NCBI RefSeq assembly: GCF_002902145.1 | Contig: NZ_PPRF01000002.1 | Span: 1 to 64,000, forward strand | From: Staphylococcus rostri | Lineage (GTDB): Bacteria; Bacillota; Bacilli; Staphylococcales; Staphylococcaceae | Length of the DNA: 64,000 nt | Direction: 5' to 3' | Shown here: positions 8,888 to 17,116 of the stretch, piece by piece | Layout: every line of letters starts with the position of its first letter | Position numbering within the stretch: position 1 is the first letter of the stretch | Notes under the pieces: generated by a model | What the model saw: only the letters and a program-made list of their open reading frames with translations | Database searches by the model: none | Told to the model about the DNA's origin: nothing | Position numbers and translations under genes: made by a program

Positions 8888-10246
8888 ATGAATGCAGTAT
8901 TAGGATTTTTCGTCGATATTTTTAGTCAGCCAGCAATTCTCGTTGCGTTAATCGCACTGATTGGCTTAGTTGTTCAGAAAAAATCTGCGGCTGATATTAC
9001 ATCAGGCACTATTAAAACAATTTTAGGGTTCCTAGTATTAAGCGCGGGCGCAGGTGTCGTAACGAGTTCGCTCGAGCCATTCGGTAAAATGTTCCAAGAG
9101 GCATTTGGTGTACAAGGGGTTGTGCCGAATAACGAAGCCATCATCTCTATTGCATTGAAAGAATACGGTACAACGGCAGCACTCATTATGATGTTTGGGA
9201 TGCTCGTAAATATTTTAATCGCACGGTTCTCAAATCTTAAATATATTTTCTTAACAGGGCATCATACGTTCTATATGGCGGCGTTCTTAGCTATTTTACT
9301 AACAGTTGGTAATATCACAGGTACACTGACGGTCGTCTTAGGTTCATTAATTCTAGGGTTAATTATGGCTGTCTTGCCAGCGCTTGGTCAATCTACAATG
9401 AGAAAGATTACAGGGTCAGATCAAGTTGCGATTGGTCATTTTGGTACGCTAAGTTACTGGGCTGCCGGTGAAGTAGGAAAACTTTTCGCAGGTAAATCAA
9501 AATCAACAGAAGATATTAAGTTCCCTAAAGGTTTAAGTTTCTTACGTGAGAGTACGATTAGTATTTCGTTAACAATGATTGTGTTATATATTATTGCGGC
9601 ATTGTTTGCAGGTCCACATTATGTACATACTGAGTTGAGTGAAGGTACAAACTTTATCGTCTTTTCAGTCATTCAAGGTGTGACCTTTGCGGCAGGGGTA
9701 TTCATTATCTTAACCGGTGTTCGTTTGATATTGGCAGAAATCGTGCCAGCATTCAAAGGGATTTCTGAAAAACTGGTTCCAAATACAAAGCCAGCATTAG
9801 ACTGCCCGATTGTCTTCCCTTATGCACAAAATGCGGTACTAATTGGTTTCTTCGTCAGCTTTGTTACAGGCGTTGCTGGGATGTTTATTATGTTCATGCT
9901 CGGTGGTGTCGTTATCTTGCCAGGTGTTGTCCCACACTTCTTCCTAGGTGCGACAGCTGGTGTATTTGGTAACGCACGCGGTGGTATTAAAGGGGCGGTT
10001 GCAGGTTCTGCGCTCAACGGTTTATTAATTACGTTCTTACCGTTATTATTCATTCCGTTTATGGGAGAATTAGGGTCAGCCGCAACAACATTCTCAGATA
10101 CCGACTTCTTAGCGGTAGGTATTATCGTCGGCTATATTACAAAATATTTAGGTGCAATGGGTATCGCAGCATTGCTCGTTATTGTCGGTGCATTAGCGAT
10201 CGTATTGCAAAAGCGTTCAACAGACAAGTTAGCACAAGATAAATAA
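8888..10246 (+). CDS. ulaA: PTS EIIC permease, UlaA/SgaT family
   Basis: A 452-residue polytopic membrane protein of the UlaA (SgaT) family: N-terminal INAVLGFFVDIFSQPA-like segment, about ten hydrophobic helices and conserved PALGQSTMRKITGSDQVAIGHFG. The family imports L-ascorbate and phosphorylates it on entry. It follows EIIB by 19 bases with its own ribosome site. No ula catabolic genes (ulaD/E/F/G) follow, so the real substrate and the downstream pathway are open. Confidence 0.88.
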   Translation: MNAVLGFFVDIFSQPAILVALIALIGLVVQKKSAADITSGTIKTILGFLVLSAGAGVVTSSLEPFGKMFQEAFGVQGVVPNNEAIISIALKEYGTTAALIMMFGMLVNILIARFSNLKYIFLTGHHTFYMAAFLAILLTVGNITGTLTVVLGSLILGLIMAVLPALGQSTMRKITGSDQVAIGHFGTLSYWAAGEVGKLFAGKSKSTEDIKFPKGLSFLRESTISISLTMIVLYIIAALFAGPHYVHTELSEGTNFIVFSVIQGVTFAAGVFIILTGVRLILAEIVPAFKGISEKLVPNTKPALDCPIVFPYAQNAVLIGFFVSFVTGVAGMFIMFMLGGVVILPGVVPHFFLGATAGVFGNARGGIKGAVAGSALNGLLITFLPLLFIPFMGELGSAATTFSDTDFLAVGIIVGYITKYLGAMGIAALLVIVGALAIVLQKRSTDKLAQDK

Positions 10247-10255
10247 ATGTCATTA

Positions 10256-10309
10256 AAAAAGGCGGTAGCAGCCAGTACTCAAATCATTGAGTAGGGCACT
10301 ACCGCTTTT
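10256..10309. terminator. Bidirectional terminator, ula operon / metQ
   Basis: GCGGTAG (10262-10268) pairs with CTACCGC (10299-10305), with an inner TACTCAA/TTGAGTA stem. An A-run precedes it and a T-run follows it, so it can end both the plus-strand PTS operon and the minus-strand met operon. Confidence 0.85.
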
Positions 10310-10316
10310 AGTATGC

Positions 10317-11159
10317 TTATTTCAAGCTATCTTCAATTTCTTTAATTTCTGATGGTTTTAAGTCGATAACGATTTCGCCATCTTTCGTATCTTCTTTCAA
10401 AGCATCTTTTGCTTCTTCAGAGTGGTACAATTCTGCGATACGTTGGTATGTTTTGTTATCTTTATCTTTTGTGTTAACTGCGATGATATTGATAAATGGT
10501 TTTGTTGTATCGCCTTCAGAGTCTTCAAGGAAAATCGGATCTTTCTTAGCATCTAAGCCTGCTTTTGTTGCAACACCGTTATTGATAATCGCAATATCAA
10601 CGTCTGAGAGTGCGCGTGCTGTTTGTTGTGCATCTACAGCTGTGATGTCTAAGTTTTTCGGATTGTTTTTAATGTCTTTAATAGAGCTAGAAAGACCAAA
10701 GTCATCGTTAAGTTCAAGAAGGCCTGCTTTTTCAAGTAACTTCAAGGCGCGTGCTTGGTTTGAGATGTCGTTTGGAATGGCTACTTTAGCACCGTCTTTG
10801 ACATCTTTTACGTCTTTCACTTTCTCAGAGTAAATACCTAATGGCGCTAATACAGATGTACGAATCGGTGTAATATCAGTGCCTTTATTTTCCTTCTTAA
10901 ATGTATCTAAAAAGGCAAAGTGTTGGAAGGCGTTCATGTCGATGTCGCCATCACTTAATGCTTTGTTAGGAACGTTGTAGTCAGAGAATTGTTTGATTTC
11001 TAAGTCGATGTCTTCTTTCTTCGCCAATTCTTTAACTTTTTCCCACGCTTTTGAATCATTTGAAGCGATACCGATTGTTACTTTTTTCGTGTCCGCGTTT
11101 TGTCCGCATGCTGCAAGTAAAAATAGTGCAGCGAATAATACAGTGATTAACTTTTTCAT
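10317..11159 (-). CDS. metQ: Methionine ABC transporter lipoprotein MetQ
   Basis: A 280-residue substrate-binding lipoprotein of the NlpA/MetQ family. The signal peptide ends in the lipobox LLAAC, with C18 as the lipidated residue. Family motifs DYNVPNKALSDGDIDMNAFQH and VAIPND are present. It is anchored outside the membrane and delivers D/L-methionine (in S. aureus GmpC also dipeptide) to MetNI. It is the last gene of a metN-metI-metQ operon, 19 bases after metI. Confidence 0.92.
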   Translation of the reverse strand: MKKLITVLFAALFLLAACGQNADTKKVTIGIASNDSKAWEKVKELAKKEDIDLEIKQFSDYNVPNKALSDGDIDMNAFQHFAFLDTFKKENKGTDITPIRTSVLAPLGIYSEKVKDVKDVKDGAKVAIPNDISNQARALKLLEKAGLLELNDDFGLSSSIKDIKNNPKNLDITAVDAQQTARALSDVDIAIINNGVATKAGLDAKKDPIFLEDSEGDTTKPFINIIAVNTKDKDNKTYQRIAELYHSEEAKDALKEDTKDGEIVIDLKPSEIKEIEDSLK

Positions 11160-11178
11160 ATTTGGAAACCTCCTAAGT

Positions 11179-11838
11179 TTAGTTGCGTCTTACTTTTCTA
11201 GCGAGTACATTACCGAGTGATTGGATGAGTTGCACGATAATGACGAGTACGATGACTGTGATTAAGATGACGAGTGTGTCAAAGCGTTGATAGCCATATA
11301 CAAGCGCCATATCACCAATTCCACCGCCACCAACAGCACCAGCCATTGCAGTTGCACCAATCAAGCCGATAATTGCAGTTGTGATAGACAGGATGAGTGA
11401 ACCGAGTGCCTCTGGTAACAAGAAATAACGAATAATTTGTACTGGCGACGCACCCATCGCATTTGCCGCCTCAATAATGCCATCGTCTACTTCTAAGAGC
11501 GAGTTCTCAATCAGACGTGCGATATACGGTGCAACATAGACTGTCAATGGCACAATCGCAGCCGTTGTTCCGATTGACGTACCGACTAAAAGTTTCGTGA
11601 ACGGTACAATCGCAATTAGTAAAATAATAAACGGTACAGAACGTAAAATATTAATAATTGGGTTTAACACATGGTGGATGATCGCATTCGGCCATATGCC
11701 ATTCGTGCGGGTAACCACAAGTAAAATGCCGAGTGGAATCCCGATGAGTGAACCGATGACGAGTGCTACTGACACCATGTAAAGTGTTTGATAAAGTGCT
11801 TCTAATAGTTGTGCTGAATCAATGGATGAACCGAGCAT
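11179..11838 (-). CDS. metI: Methionine ABC transporter permease MetI
   Basis: A 219-residue permease with five hydrophobic helices and the cytoplasmic EAA-type loop (EAANAMGASPVQIIRYFLLPEALG) that docks onto MetN. It overlaps the end of metN by 20 bases, which suggests translational coupling. Confidence 0.92.
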   Translation of the reverse strand: MLGSSIDSAQLLEALYQTLYMVSVALVIGSLIGIPLGILLVVTRTNGIWPNAIIHHVLNPIINILRSVPFIILLIAIVPFTKLLVGTSIGTTAAIVPLTVYVAPYIARLIENSLLEVDDGIIEAANAMGASPVQIIRYFLLPEALGSLILSITTAIIGLIGATAMAGAVGGGGIGDMALVYGYQRFDTLVILITVIVLVIIVQLIQSLGNVLARKVRRN

Positions 11839-12856
11839 CTTCTGACACCTCCTCGAAGTGAATATGTTGTGTTGTTAAGTGATTTTGAACGGCTTGTTGT
11901 TGTGCGTCATCGCCAATGACTTGCAACCAAAGATAGCCGACCGTATCGTCTTGTATTTCCGCCATAAAAGCATGAACAATATTGACCTTGACTTGGAATT
12001 GCGCGATTAAATCATGCACAATGGCGTGTGATATTTGATTACTCTCGATAAAGAGTTGATAGATTTGTGCGTTGTCTTCGTGTGAAAGCTGTTGAACGAC
12101 ATGTTGTGACGGTTCGGTATTAATAACCGTTGAGACAAAACGTTTTGCTGTCGGTGTTTTCGGATGACTGAACACGTTCTTCACAGAATCTAATTCAATC
12201 ACTGAACCTTGCTCCATGACAGCGACGCGGTTACAAATTTTTTGAATAACGCTCATTTCATGCGTAATCACTAGAATGGTTACACCGAATGTTTCGTTCG
12301 TTTTCTTCAACAAGTCTAAGATGGCATCTGTCGTTGCAGGGTCAAGTGCGCTCGTTGCTTCATCACACAATAAAATTTTAGGGTTTGTGACTAGTGCGCG
12401 TGCAATTGCGACACGTTGCTTTTGACCACCTGATAGTTCATTCGGATATTGTTGCGCCTTACCATCAAGGCCTACAAAAGCGAGCATTTCGTTGACACGT
12501 TTTTCAATTTCTGAGGGGTTCACCTTTCGCAATATGAGTGGCATGGCGACGTTTTTATAAACGGTCTTAGCATTGAGTAGATTGAAGTGTTGGAAAATCA
12601 TACCAATATCTTGTTTTACTTTGCGTAAGTCTGCCTGTGTATATGTATTCAAGTGATGATTATCCACATATACGTCACCAGAAGTTTGTTTTTCAAGCTG
12701 GTTAACGAGTCGCACTAATGTACTCTTGCCAGCACCGCTATACCCGATCACACCGAAAATATCGCCTTGATTCACAGTAAAGCTAACGTCATTCAATGCG
12801 TGAACGGTTGTATTCTTTTTATTAAAAGTTTTGCTGACATTTTGAAACGTAATCAT
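11819..12856 (-). CDS. metN: Methionine ABC transporter ATPase MetN
   Basis: A 345-residue ATPase: Walker A GYSGAGKST (38-46), signature LSGGQKQR, Walker B ILLCDEATSALD and H-loop THEMS. The C-terminal 80 residues are the NIL domain, which in MetN binds methionine and inhibits transport when the pool is full. It is the first gene of the operon. Its upstream region carries a CymR-like and a CodY-like box; no SAM riboswitch or T-box is visible in the 235 bases shared with bioB. Confidence 0.93.
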   Translation of the reverse strand: MITFQNVSKTFNKKNTTVHALNDVSFTVNQGDIFGVIGYSGAGKSTLVRLVNQLEKQTSGDVYVDNHHLNTYTQADLRKVKQDIGMIFQHFNLLNAKTVYKNVAMPLILRKVNPSEIEKRVNEMLAFVGLDGKAQQYPNELSGGQKQRVAIARALVTNPKILLCDEATSALDPATTDAILDLLKKTNETFGVTILVITHEMSVIQKICNRVAVMEQGSVIELDSVKNVFSHPKTPTAKRFVSTVINTEPSQHVVQQLSHEDNAQIYQLFIESNQISHAIVHDLIAQFQVKVNIVHAFMAEIQDDTVGYLWLQVIGDDAQQQAVQNHLTTQHIHFEEVSEDARFIH

Positions 12857-12869
12857 AACTGCCTCCTTG

Positions 12870-12896
12870 AATTCCGACTTAATTAGTAATGTTTGT
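12870..12896 (-). promoter_or_regulatory. Candidate CymR operator upstream of metN
   Basis: Read on the minus strand, the site ends in TAATTAAGTCGGAATT. This fits the GGAATT core preceded by an A/T-rich half that CymR, the repressor of sulfur genes in Bacillus and Staphylococcus, recognises. It lies 14 bases before the metN start, between promoter and gene. A second, similar site precedes tcyP. Confidence 0.5.
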
Positions 12897-12938
12897 TATT
12901 GTAGGTCACTTTTCCACATTCGTCAACACAATATTATG

Positions 12939-12953
12939 TATTTTCAGAAAATA
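12939..12953. promoter_or_regulatory. Candidate CodY box
   Basis: TATTTTCAGAAAATA matches the CodY consensus AATTTTCWGAAAATT at 13 of 15 positions. It lies between the divergent metN and bioB genes, 83 bases before metN. CodY represses methionine genes in S. aureus when branched-chain amino acids and GTP are plentiful. Confidence 0.5.
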
Positions 12954-13023
12954 AATGACGATTACTATTAAAATCTAATACTTATTAGACGATTGAATAC
13001 GACGATGGAAATTCTCTTACCTT

Positions 13024-13055
13024 AATGTAAACTATAATTAAAATAACATTACAAT
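13024..13055 (+). promoter_or_regulatory. Candidate BirA operator of bioB
   Basis: AATGTAAAC, then 14 bases, then CATTACAAT. The left half is a good match to the firmicute BirA half-site (ATGTAAAC); the right half is degenerate (6 of 9 to GTTTACATT). The spacing is that expected for BirA. It sits just upstream of a -10-like TATACT at 13061-13066, so bound BirA would block transcription of bioB. Confidence 0.55.
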
Positions 13056-13091
13056 TATGCTATACTGCTTGTAGAGTAGGAGGGGATTGCT

Positions 13092-14081
13092 TTGGAAATT
13101 GCAACACGCATTTTAAATGGGGCGTTTCTGACGCCTGAAGAAGCATATACATTATTTACAGATGCATCATTAGATACGATGACATTAGTACATGAGGCAT
13201 ATCAATTACGCAAATATTATTATGGTCATAAAGTAAAATTAAATATGATTTTGAATGCGAAGAGCGGTATTTGTCCCGAAGATTGTGGCTATTGTGGACA
13301 GTCAAGAGAGATGAAAGAAAAACAACGTTATGCTTTAATACCAGAAAATCAAATTACAGAAGGTGCAAAAGTAGCTGCAGAGAACGAGATTGGTACGTAT
13401 TGTATTGTGATGAGTGGTCGTGGACCGAGTGATAAGGAAGTGGATCATATCACGGCATCAGTCGAACGCATTAAAGCCGAACATCCACAGTTGAAAATAT
13501 GTGCGTGTCTCGGTTTAGCGAATGACGAGCAAGCGACTAAACTGAAAGCGGCAGGTGTTGACCGATATAATCACAATTTAAATACAAGTGAAAACTATCA
13601 TGACGAAGTGGTCACGACACATACATACCAAGATCGTTTAGAAACCATTGAAACGATGAAAGCACATCATATTTCGCCATGTTCGGGTGTTATATGTGGT
13701 ATGGGGGAAACGGATCAAGATATTGTCGATATGGCATTTGCATTGAAAGACATTGATGCGGATAGTATTCCAGTCAACTTTTTACATCCGATTAAAGGTA
13801 CAAAGTTTGGCGACATGAATCAATTGACACCGATGCGTTGCTTGCGTATTTTGGCGTTATTCCGCTTGATTAACCCGTCAAAAGAAATTCGTATCGCAGG
13901 TGGACGTGAAGTCAATTTGCGTTCACTACAAGCGACAGCATTGATGGTAGCTAATTCAATCTTCGTTGGCGACTATTTAATTACAGGCGGCCAGCCAAAC
14001 CAATTAGACTACGATATGATTCAAGATTTAGTCTATGAAATTGATTATGGGCATGCAGAAAATGAAGTAAAAACGCAATAA
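13092..14081 (+). CDS. bioB: Biotin synthase BioB
   Basis: A 329-residue radical SAM enzyme that inserts sulfur into dethiobiotin. The [4Fe-4S] motif is C61-x3-C65-x2-C68 ([10 protein letters not shown]). The Cys and Arg ligands of the second cluster are represented by the C-rich strands after residue 100 and IRIAGGRE. The start is TTG 13092, 6 bases after AGGAGGGG; the length agrees with the family. No other bio gene adjoins it, unlike the S. aureus bioDABF cluster, so this copy is solitary here. Confidence 0.92.
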   Translation: MEIATRILNGAFLTPEEAYTLFTDASLDTMTLVHEAYQLRKYYYGHKVKLNMILNAKSGICPEDCGYCGQSREMKEKQRYALIPENQITEGAKVAAENEIGTYCIVMSGRGPSDKEVDHITASVERIKAEHPQLKICACLGLANDEQATKLKAAGVDRYNHNLNTSENYHDEVVTTHTYQDRLETIETMKAHHISPCSGVICGMGETDQDIVDMAFALKDIDADSIPVNFLHPIKGTKFGDMNQLTPMRCLRILALFRLINPSKEIRIAGGREVNLRSLQATALMVANSIFVGDYLITGGQPNQLDYDMIQDLVYEIDYGHAENEVKTQ

Positions 14082-14083
14082 AA

Positions 14084-14126
14084 CAACAAGACCTGTGTTT
14101 CGAAAAGGAGACACAGGTCTTGTTTT
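14084..14126. terminator. bioB terminator
   Basis: AACAAGACCTGTGT pairs with ACACAGGTCTTGTT, followed by a T-run, 2 bases past the bioB stop. Confidence 0.9.
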
Positions 14127-14172
14127 TGGGACGTTCATAAACAAAATAAAGCCTTTTATACATGACTCTTTC

Positions 14173-14970
14173 CTACGCAGATTCTTGAGTTTGTCTATTA
14201 ATGATTGCTTGAATGTAAAGTGCTAAAAATAGTTCTGGGCAATCATCAGTATTGTTTATTGTAATAGTATGTTTTTCTCCACGTTTTTTAGTGTGTTTGT
14301 CCTTAGCTAAATCCCAAAAGCGCTTATTTGCTTGAAGTACAATATCTCCATTATCATTTAAGATTGTTGTTTTTGAACGCATATAATCGTTTTTAAGTGA
14401 ATACGTATGGTCTTTAGTATAAAAGACATAGGGGAGTTGCTGTTTGATTCCTTTTTCTTTTAAAAGTTTATGCATCTCGTACGTTCCAATGAAATCATCG
14501 TTTAAATACACGTTATATTTATATCTGAGAGTGAAAGGACTTTGAGCAATTATTTTCACGCTATTCGTATTAGATTGTAAGTGTGTGCTATACATAGAAT
14601 AAAAACCCAATAGACTAAAAATTTGATGAATACGGTTAAAGTAATATGGTGAATAAGTTATATCTTCACCCCCATATATAGGAATGACTTGCTTATCGAC
14701 TATATATAATGGCAATTGAAAGAAAAATTCATTCGCCTCTAAATTTATATCCGTGTTATCGGTTAAATCATGTGCTGTAAAGTTCTGTTGTGTATGTTTT
14801 CGGAATATGAGTAAACCTATGATAAATAAAGAAACTACTAAAAATAAAGACCCTGTTAACCAGGGAGATATGTTTATTAATGTGCCCTTACCCAATACAA
14901 GTGATATTGAATTGACGATATTAAATATTAATAGTACTAACCAAATAAGTATTACCCTACCCATTGCCAA
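14173..14970 (-). CDS. Two-helix membrane protein of unknown function
   Basis: A 265-residue protein I do not recognise. Two hydrophobic helices occupy about residues 5-25 and 35-55, followed by a soluble C-terminal part of about 200 residues rich in Y, N, K and T. The soluble part includes a segment like an LURP-one/tubby-type strand pattern (TILNDNGDIVLQANKRFWDL), which is only suggestive. The likely start is TTG 14970, eight bases after AGGAG. It is transcribed away from the MetQ-like gene upstream, with a hairpin in between. Confidence 0.7.
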   Translation of the reverse strand: MAMGRVILIWLVLLIFNIVNSISLVLGKGTLINISPWLTGSLFLVVSLFIIGLLIFRKHTQQNFTAHDLTDNTDINLEANEFFFQLPLYIVDKQVIPIYGGEDITYSPYYFNRIHQIFSLLGFYSMYSTHLQSNTNSVKIIAQSPFTLRYKYNVYLNDDFIGTYEMHKLLKEKGIKQQLPYVFYTKDHTYSLKNDYMRSKTTILNDNGDIVLQANKRFWDLAKDKHTKKRGEKHTITINNTDDCPELFLALYIQAIINRQTQESA

Positions 14971-15004
14971 TCACATCGCTCCTTTAATTTTCAAAGTATA
15001 TAAA

Positions 15005-15047
15005 AAAGTAGTGAAGCTACCTATCATTGTAGATACTTTCACTACTT
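15005..15047. terminator. Terminator after MetQ-like gene
   Basis: AAGTAGTGAAG pairs with CTTTCACTACTT (one bulged base). It lies between the minus-strand MetQ-like gene and the next minus-strand gene; an A-run flanks it on the plus-strand left, which reads as T-run on the minus strand. Confidence 0.75.
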
Positions 15048-15121
15048 ATCTTAATATGATTATAAGTGTTCAACAAGTGGGGCTCAATGAAGCTCATGCT
15101 AGACACTTTTCTCATAATACC

Positions 15122-15943
15122 TTACCAATCTGTTGGCTCGATATAACCACTGTATTCATCATGTTCACGGAACCATTTAATAAATTCAGGATCCTTATAT
15201 GCGTCACGTAACGCTTTCGCCCATTCTTTATCTTTGTCTGACGCATTGATACTTAACATGACTTTGTGCTCGTCTGGTGTTTTTTCCACAACAAGCCCAT
15301 CGCTAATCTTTTGGCCGCTATCCGCAATATAGTTACCGTTCACGATACCGTAGTCAACGTCTTCTAATGAACGCAGTACTTGTGGTGATGCAACTTCACT
15401 AAATTTTAAATCGTATTTGTCAGGGTGTACGCTAGATAGTTTAAAGTTTACACCAGTTGTTTTGTTATCCAGCTTAATCCATCCAAGACCTTCTAAAATT
15501 CTTAATGCACGTTCTTGATTGACTGGGTCATTCGGTACAGCAATCGTTTGTCCATCTTGAACTTCATCTAATGATTTGTGTTTCTTAGACCATACCGATT
15601 GAGGTGCGGTTGGAACATCATTGTTTTTAATCATTTTGGCATCGATTTTATCATTGATACTATTCATATATGCTGTACTTTGGAAGACGGAAGCTTGAAT
15701 GTCGCCATCTTTCATCGCAGGATTGATTTGATCTGTTTGCGAAAAAGATTTAATTTCCACATCATACCCCTTTTTCTCCAAGATAGGCAGTATACCACCG
15801 CGGAAGATTTCTTCGTATGTACCAGGACCGAAACCGACTGTTATTTTTTTTGCATTCTCTTGGCTTGCAGAGTCATCTTTGCCGCATGCTACGAGCAACA
15901 CCGCAATCATCAAAATAATACTGAACTTAAGATATTTCATCAT
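15122..15943 (-). CDS. Orphan MetQ/NlpA-family lipoprotein
   Basis: A 273-residue lipoprotein with lipobox LLVAC (C20) and the NlpA/MetQ fold pattern (KSFSQTDQINPAMKDGDIQASVFQ, IAVPNDPVNQERAL, DYGIVNGN). It is a paralogue of the metNIQ lipoprotein but stands alone with no ATPase or permease beside it. It may hand its ligand to MetNI encoded 4 kb away or have a different ligand. The ligand cannot be stated from sequence. Confidence 0.82.
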   Translation of the reverse strand: MMKYLKFSIILMIAVLLVACGKDDSASQENAKKITVGFGPGTYEEIFRGGILPILEKKGYDVEIKSFSQTDQINPAMKDGDIQASVFQSTAYMNSINDKIDAKMIKNNDVPTAPQSVWSKKHKSLDEVQDGQTIAVPNDPVNQERALRILEGLGWIKLDNKTTGVNFKLSSVHPDKYDLKFSEVASPQVLRSLEDVDYGIVNGNYIADSGQKISDGLVVEKTPDEHKVMLSINASDKDKEWAKALRDAYKDPEFIKWFREHDEYSGYIEPTDW

Positions 15944-16111
15944 ACCCCTCCTAAAACATAGTAAATTGATAAGAATTAACAGAATTATAGCACGTATCTG
16001 ACTTTTTTGGTAGATTATTTTTTCGGAATATTTACGATGGGTCTATGGTTTGATACGCTAGGGTGTGACTCGTGGTAAAATAAGGAAAAGTGTGGATAAG
16101 GAAGTGAGTAT

Positions 16112-17062
16112 ATGTATAAAAAGATAATCGTAAGTGGTATGGTAGCCTCTCTATTATTGACAGGTGTCGCACAGAATGTGTCCGCTGCGAATGAATACAA
16201 ACCTAAAGAAGAGATATTTTTACAAGGTGCTGATTTAAATAACGACCAATTGGCAGAAACAAAAGATACGTTGGGTGTTGGCAACAACGTCACAACATAC
16301 CAAGTCACAAATACAGATGTGATTCGATATACTGGCACAGAGTATGATTATATTCACTCAAGTGCACTTATCAAGCCAAAACGTTTTACACACGGTGTAG
16401 ACGTTGAGATTGAAACACCAGAGAATATTACACGTATTACGAAAGAACAATATATGAACGCAGCGATTACGTCTGGTATTCAAGATGCGACGATACGTAT
16501 CGCGTCAGTGGATCCAGTAACGGGTGAAGGTGCATTGACAGGTATTTACAAAGCGTATGAAGCACAAGGAAATACGTTAAACCGTGAAGATATTCAAAAT
16601 GCACATAGTGAGATGAATGACTTAGCACGCATTAGTGAAAATCATGCGAACACGGAAGGCTATTCGGATGAAGCATTGAATGAAGCGATTGCCGACATGA
16701 AGTCTCAAATTGCGGAAGCGACAGCGTCTAATCAACAAATCAATGAATTAACAATCAATAATATTGTCAATCAAACGTTAAATGAGCGTAATTTGAATCA
16801 AGTGTTAAGTAACAATGAGATTGCGGTGATTCAGAATATCATGATGAATGTTGCGCAATCAGATGTTTTGACGCAAGATCCAGAAGCTTTTAAAAAGCAA
16901 GCGAATGAATTGAGAGATAGTATCCAGAAACAAGCAGGGGACAAACTAGACGCTTTAAAAGAGCTAGACAATCCTGAAACGCGCAATTGGTTACAATCGC
17001 TGTGGGATGAACTTGTTTCATTAATTACGAGAATATGGCATTGGCTCGTGTCATTTGTCTAA
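16112..17062 (+). CDS. Secreted DUF1002-family protein
   Basis: A 316-residue exported protein. The signal peptide spans about residues 1-28 with cleavage after VSAA. The body matches the DUF1002 pattern seen in staphylococci and other Firmicutes (VTNTDVIRYTG, EYDYIHSSALIKPKRFTHGVDVEIETPENITRIT is typical). The C-terminus is a Trp-rich helix (SLWDELVSLITRIWHWLVSFV), probably amphipathic and membrane-seeking. Function is unknown. It is monocistronic, with a terminator right after it. Confidence 0.8.
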   Translation: MYKKIIVSGMVASLLLTGVAQNVSAANEYKPKEEIFLQGADLNNDQLAETKDTLGVGNNVTTYQVTNTDVIRYTGTEYDYIHSSALIKPKRFTHGVDVEIETPENITRITKEQYMNAAITSGIQDATIRIASVDPVTGEGALTGIYKAYEAQGNTLNREDIQNAHSEMNDLARISENHANTEGYSDEALNEAIADMKSQIAEATASNQQINELTINNIVNQTLNERNLNQVLSNNEIAVIQNIMMNVAQSDVLTQDPEAFKKQANELRDSIQKQAGDKLDALKELDNPETRNWLQSLWDELVSLITRIWHWLVSFV

Positions 17063-17076
17063 ATTGAATAACATAC

Positions 17077-17114
17077 AAAAAGAAGTCCACACACGACGAT
17101 GCGGACTTCTTTTT
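17077..17114. terminator. Bidirectional terminator, DUF1002 gene / ahpF
   Basis: AAAAGAAGTCC pairs with GGACTTCTTTT around a short loop, flanked by A-run and T-run; it serves the two convergent genes. Confidence 0.88.
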
Positions 17115-17116
17115 TA

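Noticed and set aside
12857-13091. SAM riboswitch or T-box for metNIQ
   Set aside because: The conserved S-box and T-box motifs are absent and the region is too short, being shared with the bioB promoter.
14753-15211. Plus-strand frame of 152 residues between the membrane protein and MetQ-like genes
   Set aside because: It is antisense to both minus-strand genes and runs across the terminator at 15005-15047; no ribosome site.
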